Source of the DNA: Terripilifer ovatus
GTDB taxonomy: Bacteria; Pseudomonadota; Alphaproteobacteria; Rhizobiales; Beijerinckiaceae
NCBI GenBank assembly: GCA_029222685.1
Contig: JARHVB010000005.1
Coordinates: forward strand, 1 to 64,000
DNA length: 64,000 nt
Direction: 5' to 3'
A program made the position numbers and the translations under genes. How positions within the stretch are numbered: the stretch's first letter is position 1; each line of letters begins with the position of its first letter. Below, piece after piece: positions 1 through 8,754 of the stretch. The notes under the pieces were generated by a model. The model was not told the DNA's origin, made no database searches, and saw only the letters and a list, made by a program, of their open reading frames with translations.

Positions 1-110
1 GGGCCTAAAAATTGAGTACGGACTGGAATCGAACCGTGAACGGATAGGAATCAAAAAGTTTGAATTCCAAGGTTCAAAAACCTTTTTCAGCAGCCTGCTA
101 GAGCCTCGCT

Positions 111-554
111 TCACGCCTGCTCGACCAGCAGGACCATCGCATCCTCGACCGCCGTCACTTTGATCTTCGTGCCCGCGGGCATATCCGGCCCGCGCACGCG
201 CCATGGCGAATCGTCGACGTTGATCCGGCCCTCGCCCTGGCGAATGGCTTCAGTGAGGATGAACGTGCGCCCGACGAGCGCATCGGCGCGCCGGTTCAGG
301 AACGGCCGGTCGCCCTCGACATCGCGCGATCCGTAGAACTTGCGGCCAAGCAGCAGCGACACGATCGTCAATATGCCGAACAGCACCAGCGTCCACGGCA
401 GGCTGAAAGCGAAGACGGCGAGCACGAGCCCGGTGGCGAGGGCGGCGATGCCGATCCAGAGCAGAAACATGCCGGGCACCACCGCCTCGGCGGCACACAG
501 CAGAACGCCCGCCACCAGCCACAGCCACGAGACGTGAATGCCAAGATTATCCAT
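111..554 (-). CDS. nfeD: NfeD family membrane protein (short form)
   Basis: Small inner-membrane protein of 147 residues. Three hydrophobic segments fill residues about 9-67. A soluble beta-rich C-terminal domain beginning near LVGRTFILTEAI corresponds to the NfeD OB fold. No ClpP-like protease domain is present, so this is the short form. The ATG at 554 is preceded by GGGGGA; an in-frame TTG at 566 is less likely. It follows the SPFH gene by 74 bp on the same strand. This is the usual stomatin-NfeD pairing, in which the two proteins are thought to act together in membrane microdomain organisation or quality control. The specific role here is inferred from family only. Confidence 0.9.
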   Translation of the reverse strand: MDNLGIHVSWLWLVAGVLLCAAEAVVPGMFLLWIGIAALATGLVLAVFAFSLPWTLVLFGILTIVSLLLGRKFYGSRDVEGDRPFLNRRADALVGRTFILTEAIRQGEGRINVDDSPWRVRGPDMPAGTKIKVTAVEDAMVLLVEQA

Positions 555-628
555 ATGGTCCCCCAAAATCCCCTTGCCCGGTTCACCGGGTCCAGATGAC
601 TGGACCGGCTGGCCTGGCCCCGCTCCGG

Positions 629-1618
629 CTAGTTGGTTGCCGGCGGGAACGCCGAACCGCGCCGCGCCGGTGCGCTTGAGGAGCCACCGCCATCATGGCC
701 GCCGCCGGTGCCTTTGACCAGTTCGGCAATGCCCGCGACCGTGCCGGCGATGCCCGCCATATCCATCGGCATGATGAAGGTCTTCTGATTGTTCGAATGC
801 GCCAGCGCATCGATCGCCCGCACATATTTTTCGGCGATAAAATAGTTCAGCGCCGCCATGTCGCCCTTCTGGATGGCGTCCGAAACCATGCGCGTCGCCT
901 CGGCTTCAGCCTGGGCCTGGCGTTCGCGCGCTTCGGCATCGCGGAAGGCGGCCTCCTTGCGACCCTCGGCGTCCAGCACCACGGCCTGCTTGCGGCCTTC
1001 CGCGCGCAGGATTTCGGCCTGCCGCTGGCCTTCCGCTTCAAGCACACTGGCACGCTTCTCGCGTTCCGCCTTCATCTGCCGGCCCATCGAATCGACGAGA
1101 TCGCGCGGCGGCACGATATCCTTGATTTCGACGCGGTTGGTCTTGATGCCCCACGAGCCCGCCGCCATCTCGATCACCGAGAGCAGCCGCGTATTGATTT
1201 CGTCGCGATGCGACAGCAATTGGTCGAGGTCCATCGAGCCCATGACTGTGCGGATATTGGTCATGGTGAGATTGAGCAGGGCGACCTGCAGATTGGACAC
1301 TTCGTAGGAGGCCCGCGCCGCGTCCAGCACCTGGAAAAACAGCACGCCGTCGACCGAGACGCTGGCATTGTCCTTGGTGATGACCTCCTGCGTCGGAACG
1401 TCGAGCACCTGTTCCATGACGTTGATCTTGCGGCCGATCCGGTCGATCCACGGCATGATCAGCCCAAGACCCGGATAGAGCGTCTTGTAATACTTGCCGA
1501 ACCGCTCGACCGTATAAGCATAGCCTTGAGGAATCTGCCGCACGCCCATCAGCAAGGTGACGATGATGAACACGACGAAGGCGAGGGCGAAGATACCGAA
1601 TCCGGAAATCGTCAGCAT
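629..1618 (-). CDS. qmcA: SPFH/Band 7 (stomatin-like, QmcA-type) protein
   Basis: 329-residue stomatin/prohibitin-family protein. An N-terminal hydrophobic anchor (about residues 4-24) is followed by the band 7 domain, with VRQIPQGYAYTVERFGKYY and a typical NVMEQVLDVPTQEV stretch. Then comes a long charged coiled coil rich in A, E and R (about residues 190-260, with repeated AEGRKQA/DAEGRKEA units), and a Gly/Ser-rich tail. The start is the ATG at 1618 with AGGGG upstream; an upstream in-frame extension lacks such a site. It is the first gene of a two-gene unit with nfeD. Known family role: oligomeric inner-membrane scaffold. No protease partner is visible in the window. Confidence 0.93.
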   Translation of the reverse strand: MLTISGFGIFALAFVVFIIVTLLMGVRQIPQGYAYTVERFGKYYKTLYPGLGLIMPWIDRIGRKINVMEQVLDVPTQEVITKDNASVSVDGVLFFQVLDAARASYEVSNLQVALLNLTMTNIRTVMGSMDLDQLLSHRDEINTRLLSVIEMAAGSWGIKTNRVEIKDIVPPRDLVDSMGRQMKAEREKRASVLEAEGQRQAEILRAEGRKQAVVLDAEGRKEAAFRDAEARERQAQAEAEATRMVSDAIQKGDMAALNYFIAEKYVRAIDALAHSNNQKTFIMPMDMAGIAGTVAGIAELVKGTGGGHDGGGSSSAPARRGSAFPPATN

Positions 1619-1953
1619 GAAAGAACCCCTTCTGGTGAAAATGCTTTTTCTATCGCAGTGCCAACCACGGCGGCATGACAAATCGCACAGACAAGGTTTG
1701 CGGCAGCGAGATCATCTCCCAGTCGGACGCAAAGCTGGCGCCTAAAATCGCATTGCACCGGAAAGCGCCATGGTAAACAATTCCGAAATGACTTGCGCCT
1801 AGTTTTCCACGGGATCCGGCGGCGGCCGCATTCGCCATCGCCGTTTAGAATAGCCCGGAGCAGGACATGCCGACGATGCGCGGACGACCGCAGTTTTTTG
1901 AGACCGAGCCACCGCTAGGACGCCGGATTTCGATCGCGAATCGCGGTCAGATC
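1619..1953. other. Intergenic region between divergent qmcA and transglycosylase genes
   Basis: This 335 bp stretch separates two divergent genes and must hold both promoters. I see no convincing gene, no strong hairpin and no promoter match that I would defend. An in-frame extension of the transglycosylase reading frame (ATG at 1867) covers part of it, but the signal peptide begins at 1954. Confidence 0.4.
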
Positions 1954-3192
1954 ATGCGCGCGCTCATCCTGGTCGCCGGCTGCACAGCGCTGGCTTGCGG
2001 GCTTGGCTTTAACGCGACGGCGCGCGCCGCCCCTGCCAAACGCCCTGCCCCGGTCCAGGCAAAATCCGATGCGGCTTTCACGTCGTTCATTGCGGCGCTT
2101 TGGCCTGAGGCCCAGGCGCGCGGCGTGAGCAGGGATCTGTTCGATCAGGTTTTCCAGAACATGACGCCAGATGCCTCCCTGCTGAAACAGCACACGTCCC
2201 AGGCCGAATTCATCAAGCCGATCTGGAGCTATCTCTCCGGCGCCGTCACCCCCGCGCGCGTTGCCACGGGGCAGGAGATGCAGCGCCGCTATGGACAGGT
2301 GCTCGCCGACGCCGAGCGCCGCTATGGCGTCGATCCCTACGTCGTCCTGGCGATCTGGGGCATGGAGACCAGCTACGGCCAGTTCACCGGCGGCAAGAAT
2401 GTCGTTCGTTCGCTCGCGACGCTCGCCTACGGCAGCAGCCGCAGGGATTTCTTCCGCAACGAACTGCTGATCGCCCTGACGATCCTGCAGCAGGGCCATA
2501 TCTCCTATTCGGCCATGAACGGCTCCTGGGCCGGCGCCATGGGCCAGACCCAGTTCATGCCCTCGAGCTTCACGAAACACGCGGTCGACTATGACGGCGA
2601 CGGCCACAAGAACATCTGGACGAGCATTCCCGACGCCATTGCCTCGACCGCCAATTATCTGGCCGACTACGGCTGGCAGCGCGGCATGACCTGGGGTTAC
2701 GAGGTCATCCTGCCGGCGGGCTTCGATGTCGGCGCGCACGAGCCGCAGACGAGCCGGAGCTTCAGCCAATGGGCGTCGCTCGGCATCCGCCGGGCCGACG
2801 GCCAAGGCATGCCGACCGGCGGCGAGGGCTCGCTATTCCTCCCGGCCGGCCTGCGCGGCCCGGCATTTCTGATCACGCCGAATTTCAAGGTGATAAAATC
2901 CTACAACAACTCCCAGGCCTATGCGCTGGGCGTGGCGGTGCTGAGCGACCGGATCGCCGGCGCACCCTCCCTCGCAGGCAAATGGCCCACAGGCGACAAG
3001 CCGCTGTCGACCGCGCAAGCCATGGAAATCCAGCGCCATCTCAACCGGCTGGGCTTCGACGTCGGCAAAATCGACGGCAAGATCGGCGAGCAGGTGCAAA
3101 CCGCCATTCGGGCCTTCCAGAAGCGCCGCGGCCTGACCGCCGACGGCTACGCCACGGCCAGCCTGCTGGAGCAGGTGCGCGCGGCGCGCTGA
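1954..3192 (+). CDS. Lytic murein transglycosylase, MltB family, with C-terminal peptidoglycan-binding domain
   Basis: 412-residue exported enzyme that cleaves peptidoglycan glycan strands to 1,6-anhydromuropeptides. From the ATG at 1954 the protein starts with a cleavable signal peptide (MRALILVAGCTALACGLGF, processing near ATARA). The SLT_2/MltB catalytic domain follows. It contains the catalytic glutamate in WGMETSYG and the GAMGQTQFMPSSF motif typical of MltB. The last 65 residues form a PG_binding_1 repeat (QRHLNRLGFDVGKIDGKIG). An earlier in-frame ATG at 1867 would put 29 non-signal residues in front, so 1954 is preferred. The DUF459 gene follows 16 bp downstream and may be cotranscribed. 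Confidence 0.93.
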   Translation: MRALILVAGCTALACGLGFNATARAAPAKRPAPVQAKSDAAFTSFIAALWPEAQARGVSRDLFDQVFQNMTPDASLLKQHTSQAEFIKPIWSYLSGAVTPARVATGQEMQRRYGQVLADAERRYGVDPYVVLAIWGMETSYGQFTGGKNVVRSLATLAYGSSRRDFFRNELLIALTILQQGHISYSAMNGSWAGAMGQTQFMPSSFTKHAVDYDGDGHKNIWTSIPDAIASTANYLADYGWQRGMTWGYEVILPAGFDVGAHEPQTSRSFSQWASLGIRRADGQGMPTGGEGSLFLPAGLRGPAFLITPNFKVIKSYNNSQAYALGVAVLSDRIAGAPSLAGKWPTGDKPLSTAQAMEIQRHLNRLGFDVGKIDGKIGEQVQTAIRAFQKRRGLTADGYATASLLEQVRAAR

Positions 3193-3208
3193 TCTGCTAG
3201 AAAAGGCC

Positions 3209-4654
3209 ATGCAAAGGCGCATGCCCACATCGCCAAATTCGATCGTCCCGCCCCCGGCGAGCCGGCCGGCCAGACGCTGGCGGATCGTGAAGCTCGGCCT
3301 TGTAGGCGCGTTTCTGTTTTTGACCGGCGGTCCCGCCGTCATCGCCCAGTATGACGACTCGAACAGTTCGCTCTACTGGCAGCGCGAGCGCCAGCGCATG
3401 CAGGGCATGCAACCGCAGTTCCGGCGGCCGCCCATCGTCGTCCAGCGCCCGACCCAGTTAATCCGCCGCGCCGCGCCGCGCCGTGGTTTCGCCCGCGAAG
3501 TGCCGCACGAACTGCAACCCCATACAAACCCCGCCCTCGGCAGCGAAACGCCGCAAAACGCAGATGCCATGGGTGCTCCCAACGGCGCAACGCCGCCGCC
3601 CGCCGCGGCGACGCCGGCCCCTGCCCCTGCCCCTGCCGTTGCCGCCACGCAGGCGCCCCGCCCAATCGCCGCCAATACGGTGATCGCCGTCATCGGCGAC
3701 AACATCGGCCAGCTTCTGGCGCAAGGCCTGCAGGATGCGTTCGCCGAGCGGCCGGAGATTTCCGTATTGCGCAAAGTGAAGGAGAATTCCGGCCTTGTGC
3801 GCGACGATTACTACGACTGGAACAAGGCGACGCGGGAACTGCTTGCCGGCAATGAGAAGATTACCCTGGCGATCATGATGATCGGCAGCAACGACCGCCA
3901 GCAGATGCGCGACGGGAGCACAATGCTCGACCCGCGCACGCCGAAATGGAACGCCGCCTACGCCGCGCGCGTCGAGGCGATCGCGACGCAGTTCCGCGAC
4001 CGCAAGATTCCGCTGATCTGGGTCGGCATGCCGGTTATGAAGAACGAGCGCCTGTCGGCCGAGCTTGTGGCCTTCAATGAAATCTACCGCGATGTCGCAG
4101 CAAAAACCGGCGCCACCTATGTCGATGTATGGGAAGCGTTCGTCGACGACCGCAATCAGTTCTCGATCTTCGGCCCCGATCTGAACGGTCAGATTGTGCG
4201 GCTGCGAACCGGCGACGGCGTTCATTTCACCCGCGCCGGCGCCCGCAAGCTCGCCTATTTCGTCGAGGGCGACATTCGCCGCATTCTCGATGCGCAGTCG
4301 CCCGCCGCCCAGCCCGCAATTGCCAACGCCCCGGCCGCTGCGCCCGGTGCACAGCCGCAAGCCACCGTTCGCGTGGAATTGCCTCCGGAGATTCCTCAAA
4401 CCTATTCGCAGGGCGGCCTGCCGCTGCCCCTGCCGCCGCAGGCGCCGCTGATCGCCATTCCGGTCCGGCCCGCCGCCGGCCCCGTCCTCTCGCTGACGTC
4501 GCCGGCAACCTCGCCAGGCGGACAACTTGCAACGCGCGCCCGTAACGCGCGGGCAGACTCGAACGAATTGACGCAGCGCGCTCTGGTCATGGGCGCTCCC
4601 CTCGACGCGCGGCCCGGCCGTGCCGATGACTTTTCCTGGCCGAGAGCGAATTGA
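3209..4654 (+). CDS. DUF459 / SGNH-hydrolase-like envelope protein with altered nucleophile motif
   Basis: 481-residue protein with one N-terminal membrane or signal segment (about residues 30-50), a Pro/Ala-rich linker (about 120-150), an SGNH-type domain (about 155-355) and a Pro-rich tail. SGNH blocks are recognisable: GSND with Asn228, and DGVHF with Asp336 and His339. The expected GDS nucleophile block instead reads VIGDNIGQ, with Asn at residue 165. It is therefore probably not a classical Ser hydrolase. It sits 16 bp after an exported lytic transglycosylase, which suggests a cell-envelope role. An alternative start is the ATG at 3221. Family assignment is good; function is unknown. Confidence 0.8.
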   Translation: MQRRMPTSPNSIVPPPASRPARRWRIVKLGLVGAFLFLTGGPAVIAQYDDSNSSLYWQRERQRMQGMQPQFRRPPIVVQRPTQLIRRAAPRRGFAREVPHELQPHTNPALGSETPQNADAMGAPNGATPPPAAATPAPAPAPAVAATQAPRPIAANTVIAVIGDNIGQLLAQGLQDAFAERPEISVLRKVKENSGLVRDDYYDWNKATRELLAGNEKITLAIMMIGSNDRQQMRDGSTMLDPRTPKWNAAYAARVEAIATQFRDRKIPLIWVGMPVMKNERLSAELVAFNEIYRDVAAKTGATYVDVWEAFVDDRNQFSIFGPDLNGQIVRLRTGDGVHFTRAGARKLAYFVEGDIRRILDAQSPAAQPAIANAPAAAPGAQPQATVRVELPPEIPQTYSQGGLPLPLPPQAPLIAIPVRPAAGPVLSLTSPATSPGGQLATRARNARADSNELTQRALVMGAPLDARPGRADDFSWPRAN

Positions 4655-4709
4655 AAGGAAGGGGAGTCGGCAGTCGGCATTCGGGTAAGGATGCCTGCCG
4701 ACCGCCTTT

Positions 4710-5027
4710 TTACACCGTCACAGCCGAAATCCAGTTCAGATAATCAGCGCTGCCTTCCGCGATCGCGATCCTCACGATCTGCGGCACGTCGTAACTGTGC
4801 ACCGCACGGATCGCCTGTTCAACCGCGGCATAATCGGATGTCTTGATCTTCAGTTTGATTTCGATCTCGGCCTCGCTACGGCGCACGCCCTCCCAGACAT
4901 AATGGCTGGTGATGGCGGCGAGCTGCGCGCAGGCGGCGAGCCTGTCGTCGAGCACGCGCGCGACGATCCGCTGCGCGTTCGCTTCGGTGTCAACGGTCGT
5001 AATGACGATCGAATAGCCGCTGTCCAT
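4710..5027 (-). CDS. cutA: CutA1-like divalent-ion tolerance protein
   Basis: 105-residue protein of the CutA1 family, small trimeric ferredoxin-like proteins historically linked to copper tolerance. Recognisable family segments are the beta strand YSIVITTVDTEANAQRIV, the LAACAQL block, HYVWEGV and the C-terminal VPQIVRIAIAEGSADYLNW. The ATG at 5027 is preceded by GGAGG at a good distance. Residues encoded up to 5045 could be read in frame but add only a non-conserved MNIGGS. It lies 14 bp upstream of... the next gene in the genome is hemH, whose stop at 5042 is just before this start, so hemH and cutA form one minus-strand unit with hemH first. Confidence 0.93.
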   Translation of the reverse strand: MDSGYSIVITTVDTEANAQRIVARVLDDRLAACAQLAAITSHYVWEGVRRSEAEIEIKLKIKTSDYAAVEQAIRAVHSYDVPQIVRIAIAEGSADYLNWISAVTV

Positions 5028-5041
5028 GCTGCCTCCGATAT

Positions 5042-6100
5042 TCAAATCCAGCCCTGTAACTCGCGCCGCACGACATGCGAAATGACCTTCATTCCGTCCT
5101 CACTGTCGTTGAGACAATCGATCCGCGCGAATTTCTCGCCACCGGCGGCAAGAAAGAACTCACGGTTTTCGACACCGATTTCCTCGATCGTCTCCAGGCA
5201 ATCGGCGACGAAGCCCGGCGCGATCACCGCGACTCTCTTCACGCCTTTGCCCGGAAGCGCCTTCATCGTCGCGTCGAGATAGGGTTCGAGCCATTTCGCC
5301 GCGCCGAAGCGCGATTGGAACACCATGGGCATCTGTTCGGTTGAATAACCCAGCGCCTCACGCAAGAGTTTCGTCGTCGCTTCGCAATGACGGTCATAGG
5401 GATCGCCCTTGTCGCAATAGGCCTGCGGCAGGCCGTGATAGGAGGCGACCACTGCCTGCGGCCCGAAATCGAGCCCGGCCAGGCCATCACGAACGGACTT
5501 CGCCAGCGCTTCGATATAGATGGGATCGTCGAACCAGGGCGGCGCGATGCGCACGACCGGCTGCCAGCGCATGGTCTTGAGCTTGTCGAAGACCTTGTCG
5601 GCGACCGTCGCGCTCGAGGACGCCGCATATTGCGGATAGAGCGGCACGCAAAGAATGCGGTCGCATCCCTGCGCCTGCAGGGCGTCAAGCCGGGAGGCTA
5701 TCGACGGATTGCCGTAACGCATCGCCCAGTCGACGACGATCGGCCGCGCGCTTTTGCCGAACGCACCTGCCTTGATTGCAGCGTCAAGCTTTTCGGCTTG
5801 TGCGCGGGTATATGTTCTGAGCGGGCTCTCATTGCGCTCGCGATTCCAGACGGCCTCGTAATTGCGGCCGGAACGGCTTGGGCGGGTCGTCAGAATGATG
5901 AGATTGAGCACCGGCCACCAGATCCAGCGCGTCAGTTCAATGACGCGGCGGTCCGACAGGAACTCCTTCAGATAGCGCCGCATCGACCAGTAGTCGGTCG
6001 CATCGGGCGTCCCGAGATTAACCAGAAGCACGCCGACATGCCCCGCCTTGGCGGGGGGCTCATCTGGCCGGGTGCCGGTATCTGTCGTAGCTGTCGTCAT
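5042..6100 (-). CDS. hemH: Ferrochelatase
   Basis: 352-residue protoporphyrin ferrochelatase, inserting Fe2+ into protoporphyrin IX as the last step of heme synthesis. Family landmarks are VGVLLVNLGTPDATDYWSM near the N terminus, the conserved ASYHGLPQAYCDKGDPY block carrying the catalytic His, and FQSRFGAAKWLEPYLD. The C-terminal PGFVADCLETIEEIG carries the conserved Cys-Glu region. The reading frame stays open far upstream, but homology begins just after the ATG at 6100. The cytoplasmic N terminus is hydrophilic (MTTATTDTGTRPDEPPAK). cutA follows 14 bp downstream. Confidence 0.95.
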   Translation of the reverse strand: MTTATTDTGTRPDEPPAKAGHVGVLLVNLGTPDATDYWSMRRYLKEFLSDRRVIELTRWIWWPVLNLIILTTRPSRSGRNYEAVWNRERNESPLRTYTRAQAEKLDAAIKAGAFGKSARPIVVDWAMRYGNPSIASRLDALQAQGCDRILCVPLYPQYAASSSATVADKVFDKLKTMRWQPVVRIAPPWFDDPIYIEALAKSVRDGLAGLDFGPQAVVASYHGLPQAYCDKGDPYDRHCEATTKLLREALGYSTEQMPMVFQSRFGAAKWLEPYLDATMKALPGKGVKRVAVIAPGFVADCLETIEEIGVENREFFLAAGGEKFARIDCLNDSEDGMKVISHVVRRELQGWI

Positions 6101-6280
6101 GAAGCCGCCGTGATGAAAATACTCCCGCAGCTTTATGGCCGCGTGTCGCGAATGTCGATTCCGTGCTCTGCCGGTCGCGGCACCGGCAACTGGACAGGAT
6201 CGCATTCGCTCTCTACCCATATACGTCGGAAGCAGGCGGACGGATGAGGCAAAGAACCTCATCATCGCCCGGGGGGCCTT

Positions 6281-7615
6281 ATGGCAAAGTTCGAGCAGAC
6301 GCTGGAGCGCTGGCTGTCGCGTCTTGTCGACGTCCGTCCGGACGAAGTACGCGCCATGCTCTGGGCCTTCGCCTATTTCTTCTGCCTGCTGACGAGCTAC
6401 TACGTCCTGCGGCCGGTGCGTGACGAAATGGGGGTCGCAGGCGGCGTGCGCAACATGCAATGGCTGTTCACCGCCACGTTCATCACCATGCTGGTCGCCG
6501 TGCCGGTCTACGGCGCTATTGTCGCAAGGCTGCCGCGCTCGAAGTTCATTCCGCTCGTCTATCATTTCTTCGTGCTCAATCTCGTCATGTTCTGGGCCCT
6601 GCTGTGGTTCAGGATCGCGCCCGGCGAAGCGGCGCGCGCCTTCTTCGTCTGGGTCAATGTCTTCAACCTGTTCGTCGTCTCTATCTTCTGGTCGTTCCTG
6701 GCCGACCTGTTCCGCACCGACCAGGCCAAACGCCTGTTCGGCTTCATTGCCGCCGGCGGCACGGCGGGCGCACTGCTCGGCCCGATGCTCACCGTCTCGC
6801 TCGCCGGCCTGCTCGGCCCGACACTTCTGCTTCTGGTCGCGGCGGCCTTCCTGGAGGTCGCGGTGTTCTGCGCCGCCAGGCTGGAGAAGCGCGCGCTGCT
6901 TCAGCAGCCTGCCCAATCGCAAGAAAAGGCTGTGCCGCCTTCACCCGTTGGCGGCAATCCGTTCGCCGGATTCCTGCTGATCGCAAAATCACCCTACCTC
7001 GCCGGCATCGCGCTCTGGGTCATCTGCCTCTCACTGGCAGGCACCTTCCTTTATTTCACGCAGGCCGAACTGGTCGCCGCGGCTTCCGGCGATCCCGGCA
7101 CCCGCACGCGCATTTTCGCGACCATCGATCTGGTATCCAGCATCCTGACGCTCATCGTGCTCTTCCTGGCGACAGGGCGGCTCGTGCAGCGGTTCGGCAC
7201 CGGTCCGGCGGCGGCGTTTCTGCCGGCGATCTTTGCGATCGGCTTCGCCGTGCTGGCAGCCACGCCCGTTCTTGCCATTGCCATGGCGTTCCAGGCGCTG
7301 CAGCGCACAGCCAACTTCTCGATCTCCAATCCGGCGCGCGAAATGCTGTTCACCGCCGTCGACCGCGAGGAGAAATACAAGGCCAAGAACATCATCGACG
7401 GTGTGCTGTTTCGCGGCGCCGACGCCGTCTGGGCCTGGGCCTTCACTGCCTTACGCGGCATCGGCCTCGATGGCGCAGGCATTGCCCTGGCGACGATCCC
7501 GCTCGTGCTGGGCTGGCTGCTGCTCGCGCTCGGCCTCGGCCGCGCGCAGGAACGCCGCTCGGCGGCGATGGCGAAACCACAGGATCAAACCCAAACAGCA
7601 GGAGGTTCGACATGA
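6281..7615 (+). CDS. NTP/NDP exchange (ADP/ATP carrier, TLC)-like MFS transporter
   Basis: 444-residue polytopic membrane protein with about 12 hydrophobic helices. The N-terminal part (YYVLRPVRDEMGV, then NMQWLFTATF) is characteristic of bacterial proteins annotated as ATP/ADP translocase-like or Npt family, which belong to the MFS fold. Most free-living bacteria carry such homologues without proven nucleotide exchange, so the substrate is unknown. The ATG at 6281 is preceded by a G-rich Shine-Dalgarno-like run. The stop overlaps the start of the next gene in an ATGA arrangement, so it is translationally coupled to a Tat-exported aldo/keto reductase. Confidence 0.75.
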   Translation: MAKFEQTLERWLSRLVDVRPDEVRAMLWAFAYFFCLLTSYYVLRPVRDEMGVAGGVRNMQWLFTATFITMLVAVPVYGAIVARLPRSKFIPLVYHFFVLNLVMFWALLWFRIAPGEAARAFFVWVNVFNLFVVSIFWSFLADLFRTDQAKRLFGFIAAGGTAGALLGPMLTVSLAGLLGPTLLLLVAAAFLEVAVFCAARLEKRALLQQPAQSQEKAVPPSPVGGNPFAGFLLIAKSPYLAGIALWVICLSLAGTFLYFTQAELVAAASGDPGTRTRIFATIDLVSSILTLIVLFLATGRLVQRFGTGPAAAFLPAIFAIGFAVLAATPVLAIAMAFQALQRTANFSISNPAREMLFTAVDREEKYKAKNIIDGVLFRGADAVWAWAFTALRGIGLDGAGIALATIPLVLGWLLLALGLGRAQERRSAAMAKPQDQTQTAGGST

Positions 7616-8544
7616 ACGAGCACGACACCACGATCACGCGCCGCACCGCCATCTCGCTGGCCGCCGCTGCAAGCAGCGCGCTCCTGCCCTCCCTGCCCGC
7701 ATGGGCGCAAGCAGCGCCGATCTCGCGCAGGATTCCCTCGAGCGGCGAACTGCTGCCGGTCGTCGGCATCGGCACCGCGATCATCTTCGATTTCGAGAAT
7801 GACAAAGCGAAACTCGACGAGCGCGCCGAGGTCATCAAGGCGCTGGTTACCGGCGGCGGCAAACTCATCGACACCGCGCCCTCCTACGGCAAGGCGGAAG
7901 ACCGGCTTGGCGATCTCTTCGCCATCACCGGCCTGCGCGACAGGATATTTCTGGCCGCCAAGGTCCGCGTCGCCGGCCGCGACGAAACCATCGCCGAGAT
8001 GAAAGCCTCGTTCGCGAAGATGCACGTCTCGAAGGTCGATCTGATGCAATTGCACAATGTCCGCGACGCCAACCAGGATCTGGCCCTGCTGCGGGAATGG
8101 AAATCGCAAGGCTTGAGCAAATACATCGGCGTGACATCGTCGTTCGATCGCGATTACGCCGCCGTCGAAGCGACACTGAAGCGCGAGAAGCCTGATTTCT
8201 TCCAGATCGACTATTCGATGGTGGACCGCAATTCCGAGGAACGCCTGATCCCGGCGGCCGCCGATGCGGGCTGCGCCATCCTGACCAACCTGCCCTTCGG
8301 CCGCGGCAAGTTCTTCCAGAAAACCGCCGGCAAGCCGCTGCCGGAATGGGCGGTGAAAGAGATCGGTGTGACGAGCTGGGCGCAATACGGCCTGAAATGG
8401 CTGCTCGGCCACCCGGCGATCAATGCGGTGATTCCGGGCACCGACAAGCCGCAATACATGGTCGACAATCTCAAGGCCGGCACCGGCAATATGCCGGACG
8501 CCGCAATGCGCAAGCGCATGGCCGAGCATTTCGAGGCGCTGTGA
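7612..8544 (+). CDS. Tat-exported aldo/keto reductase
   Basis: 310-residue NAD(P)H-dependent oxidoreductase of the AKR family. The N terminus is a twin-arginine signal (TRRTAISLAAAASSALLPS, then AWAQAA), so the enzyme is predicted to be periplasmic. The AKR tetrad is visible: Asp and Tyr in IDTAPSYG, Lys in FLAAKV and His in LMQLHN. The start is the ATG at 7612, preceded by AGGAGG, and overlaps the stop of the transporter gene by 4 bp. Periplasmic localisation is unusual for an NADPH enzyme and implies cofactor loading before Tat export. The substrate is unknown. Confidence 0.85.
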   Translation: MNEHDTTITRRTAISLAAAASSALLPSLPAWAQAAPISRRIPSSGELLPVVGIGTAIIFDFENDKAKLDERAEVIKALVTGGGKLIDTAPSYGKAEDRLGDLFAITGLRDRIFLAAKVRVAGRDETIAEMKASFAKMHVSKVDLMQLHNVRDANQDLALLREWKSQGLSKYIGVTSSFDRDYAAVEATLKREKPDFFQIDYSMVDRNSEERLIPAAADAGCAILTNLPFGRGKFFQKTAGKPLPEWAVKEIGVTSWAQYGLKWLLGHPAINAVIPGTDKPQYMVDNLKAGTGNMPDAAMRKRMAEHFEAL

Positions 8545-8575
8545 ACGTTCAGAGCGAATAGAAAAACTAAACAAA

Positions 8576-8734
8576 AGCCCTCATCCTGAGGAGCAACGCT
8601 TTGCGTTGCGTCTCGAAGGACGGGGGCGTCATGCCGCCAACTCCCAACCGCGTCTTGCCCGCGGTTGGTTGGCTGCGGCGTTTCGCCCCCGTCCTTCGAG
8701 ACGCGCCTTTCAGGCGCTCCTCAGGATGAGGGCT
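8576..8734. repeat. Inverted-repeat element, copy A
   Basis: Two 50-odd bp arms (8576-8628 and 8684-8734) are inverted copies of one another. They share the outer block agccctcatcctgaggagc and the inner block gtctcgaaggacgggggcg. Between these constant blocks each arm has its own small hairpin of different sequence (8593-8609 and 8703-8717). The 55 bp centre also holds ccaaccgc/gcggttgg. The element sits between the convergent aldo/keto reductase and thiD genes. A second copy with the same arms lies at 48204-48409. I see no coding capacity. The arrangement could act as a bidirectional terminator or be a non-autonomous mobile palindrome. Confidence 0.85.
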
Positions 8735-8754
8735 TCTGGGTTCTTATTGCCGCT

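Noticed and set aside
25-35. A tRNA T-loop-like word (ggttcgattcc on the minus strand)
   Set aside because: The flanking bases do not form a 5-bp T stem and no acceptor stem, anticodon arm or CCA end can be folded, so it is not a tRNA or tmRNA end.
89-99. agcagcctgct as a terminator after nfeD
   Set aside because: The stem is only 4 bp and no T-run follows on the minus strand.
3458-4525. Long antisense open frame over the DUF459 gene
   Set aside because: The plus-strand frame has recognisable SGNH blocks, while the antisense translation is low-complexity Arg/Gly/Ala typical of GC-rich shadow frames.
8576-8734. Copy A of the palindrome as an insertion sequence
   Set aside because: There is no transposase frame and no clear target duplication. 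At most it could be a non-autonomous element.
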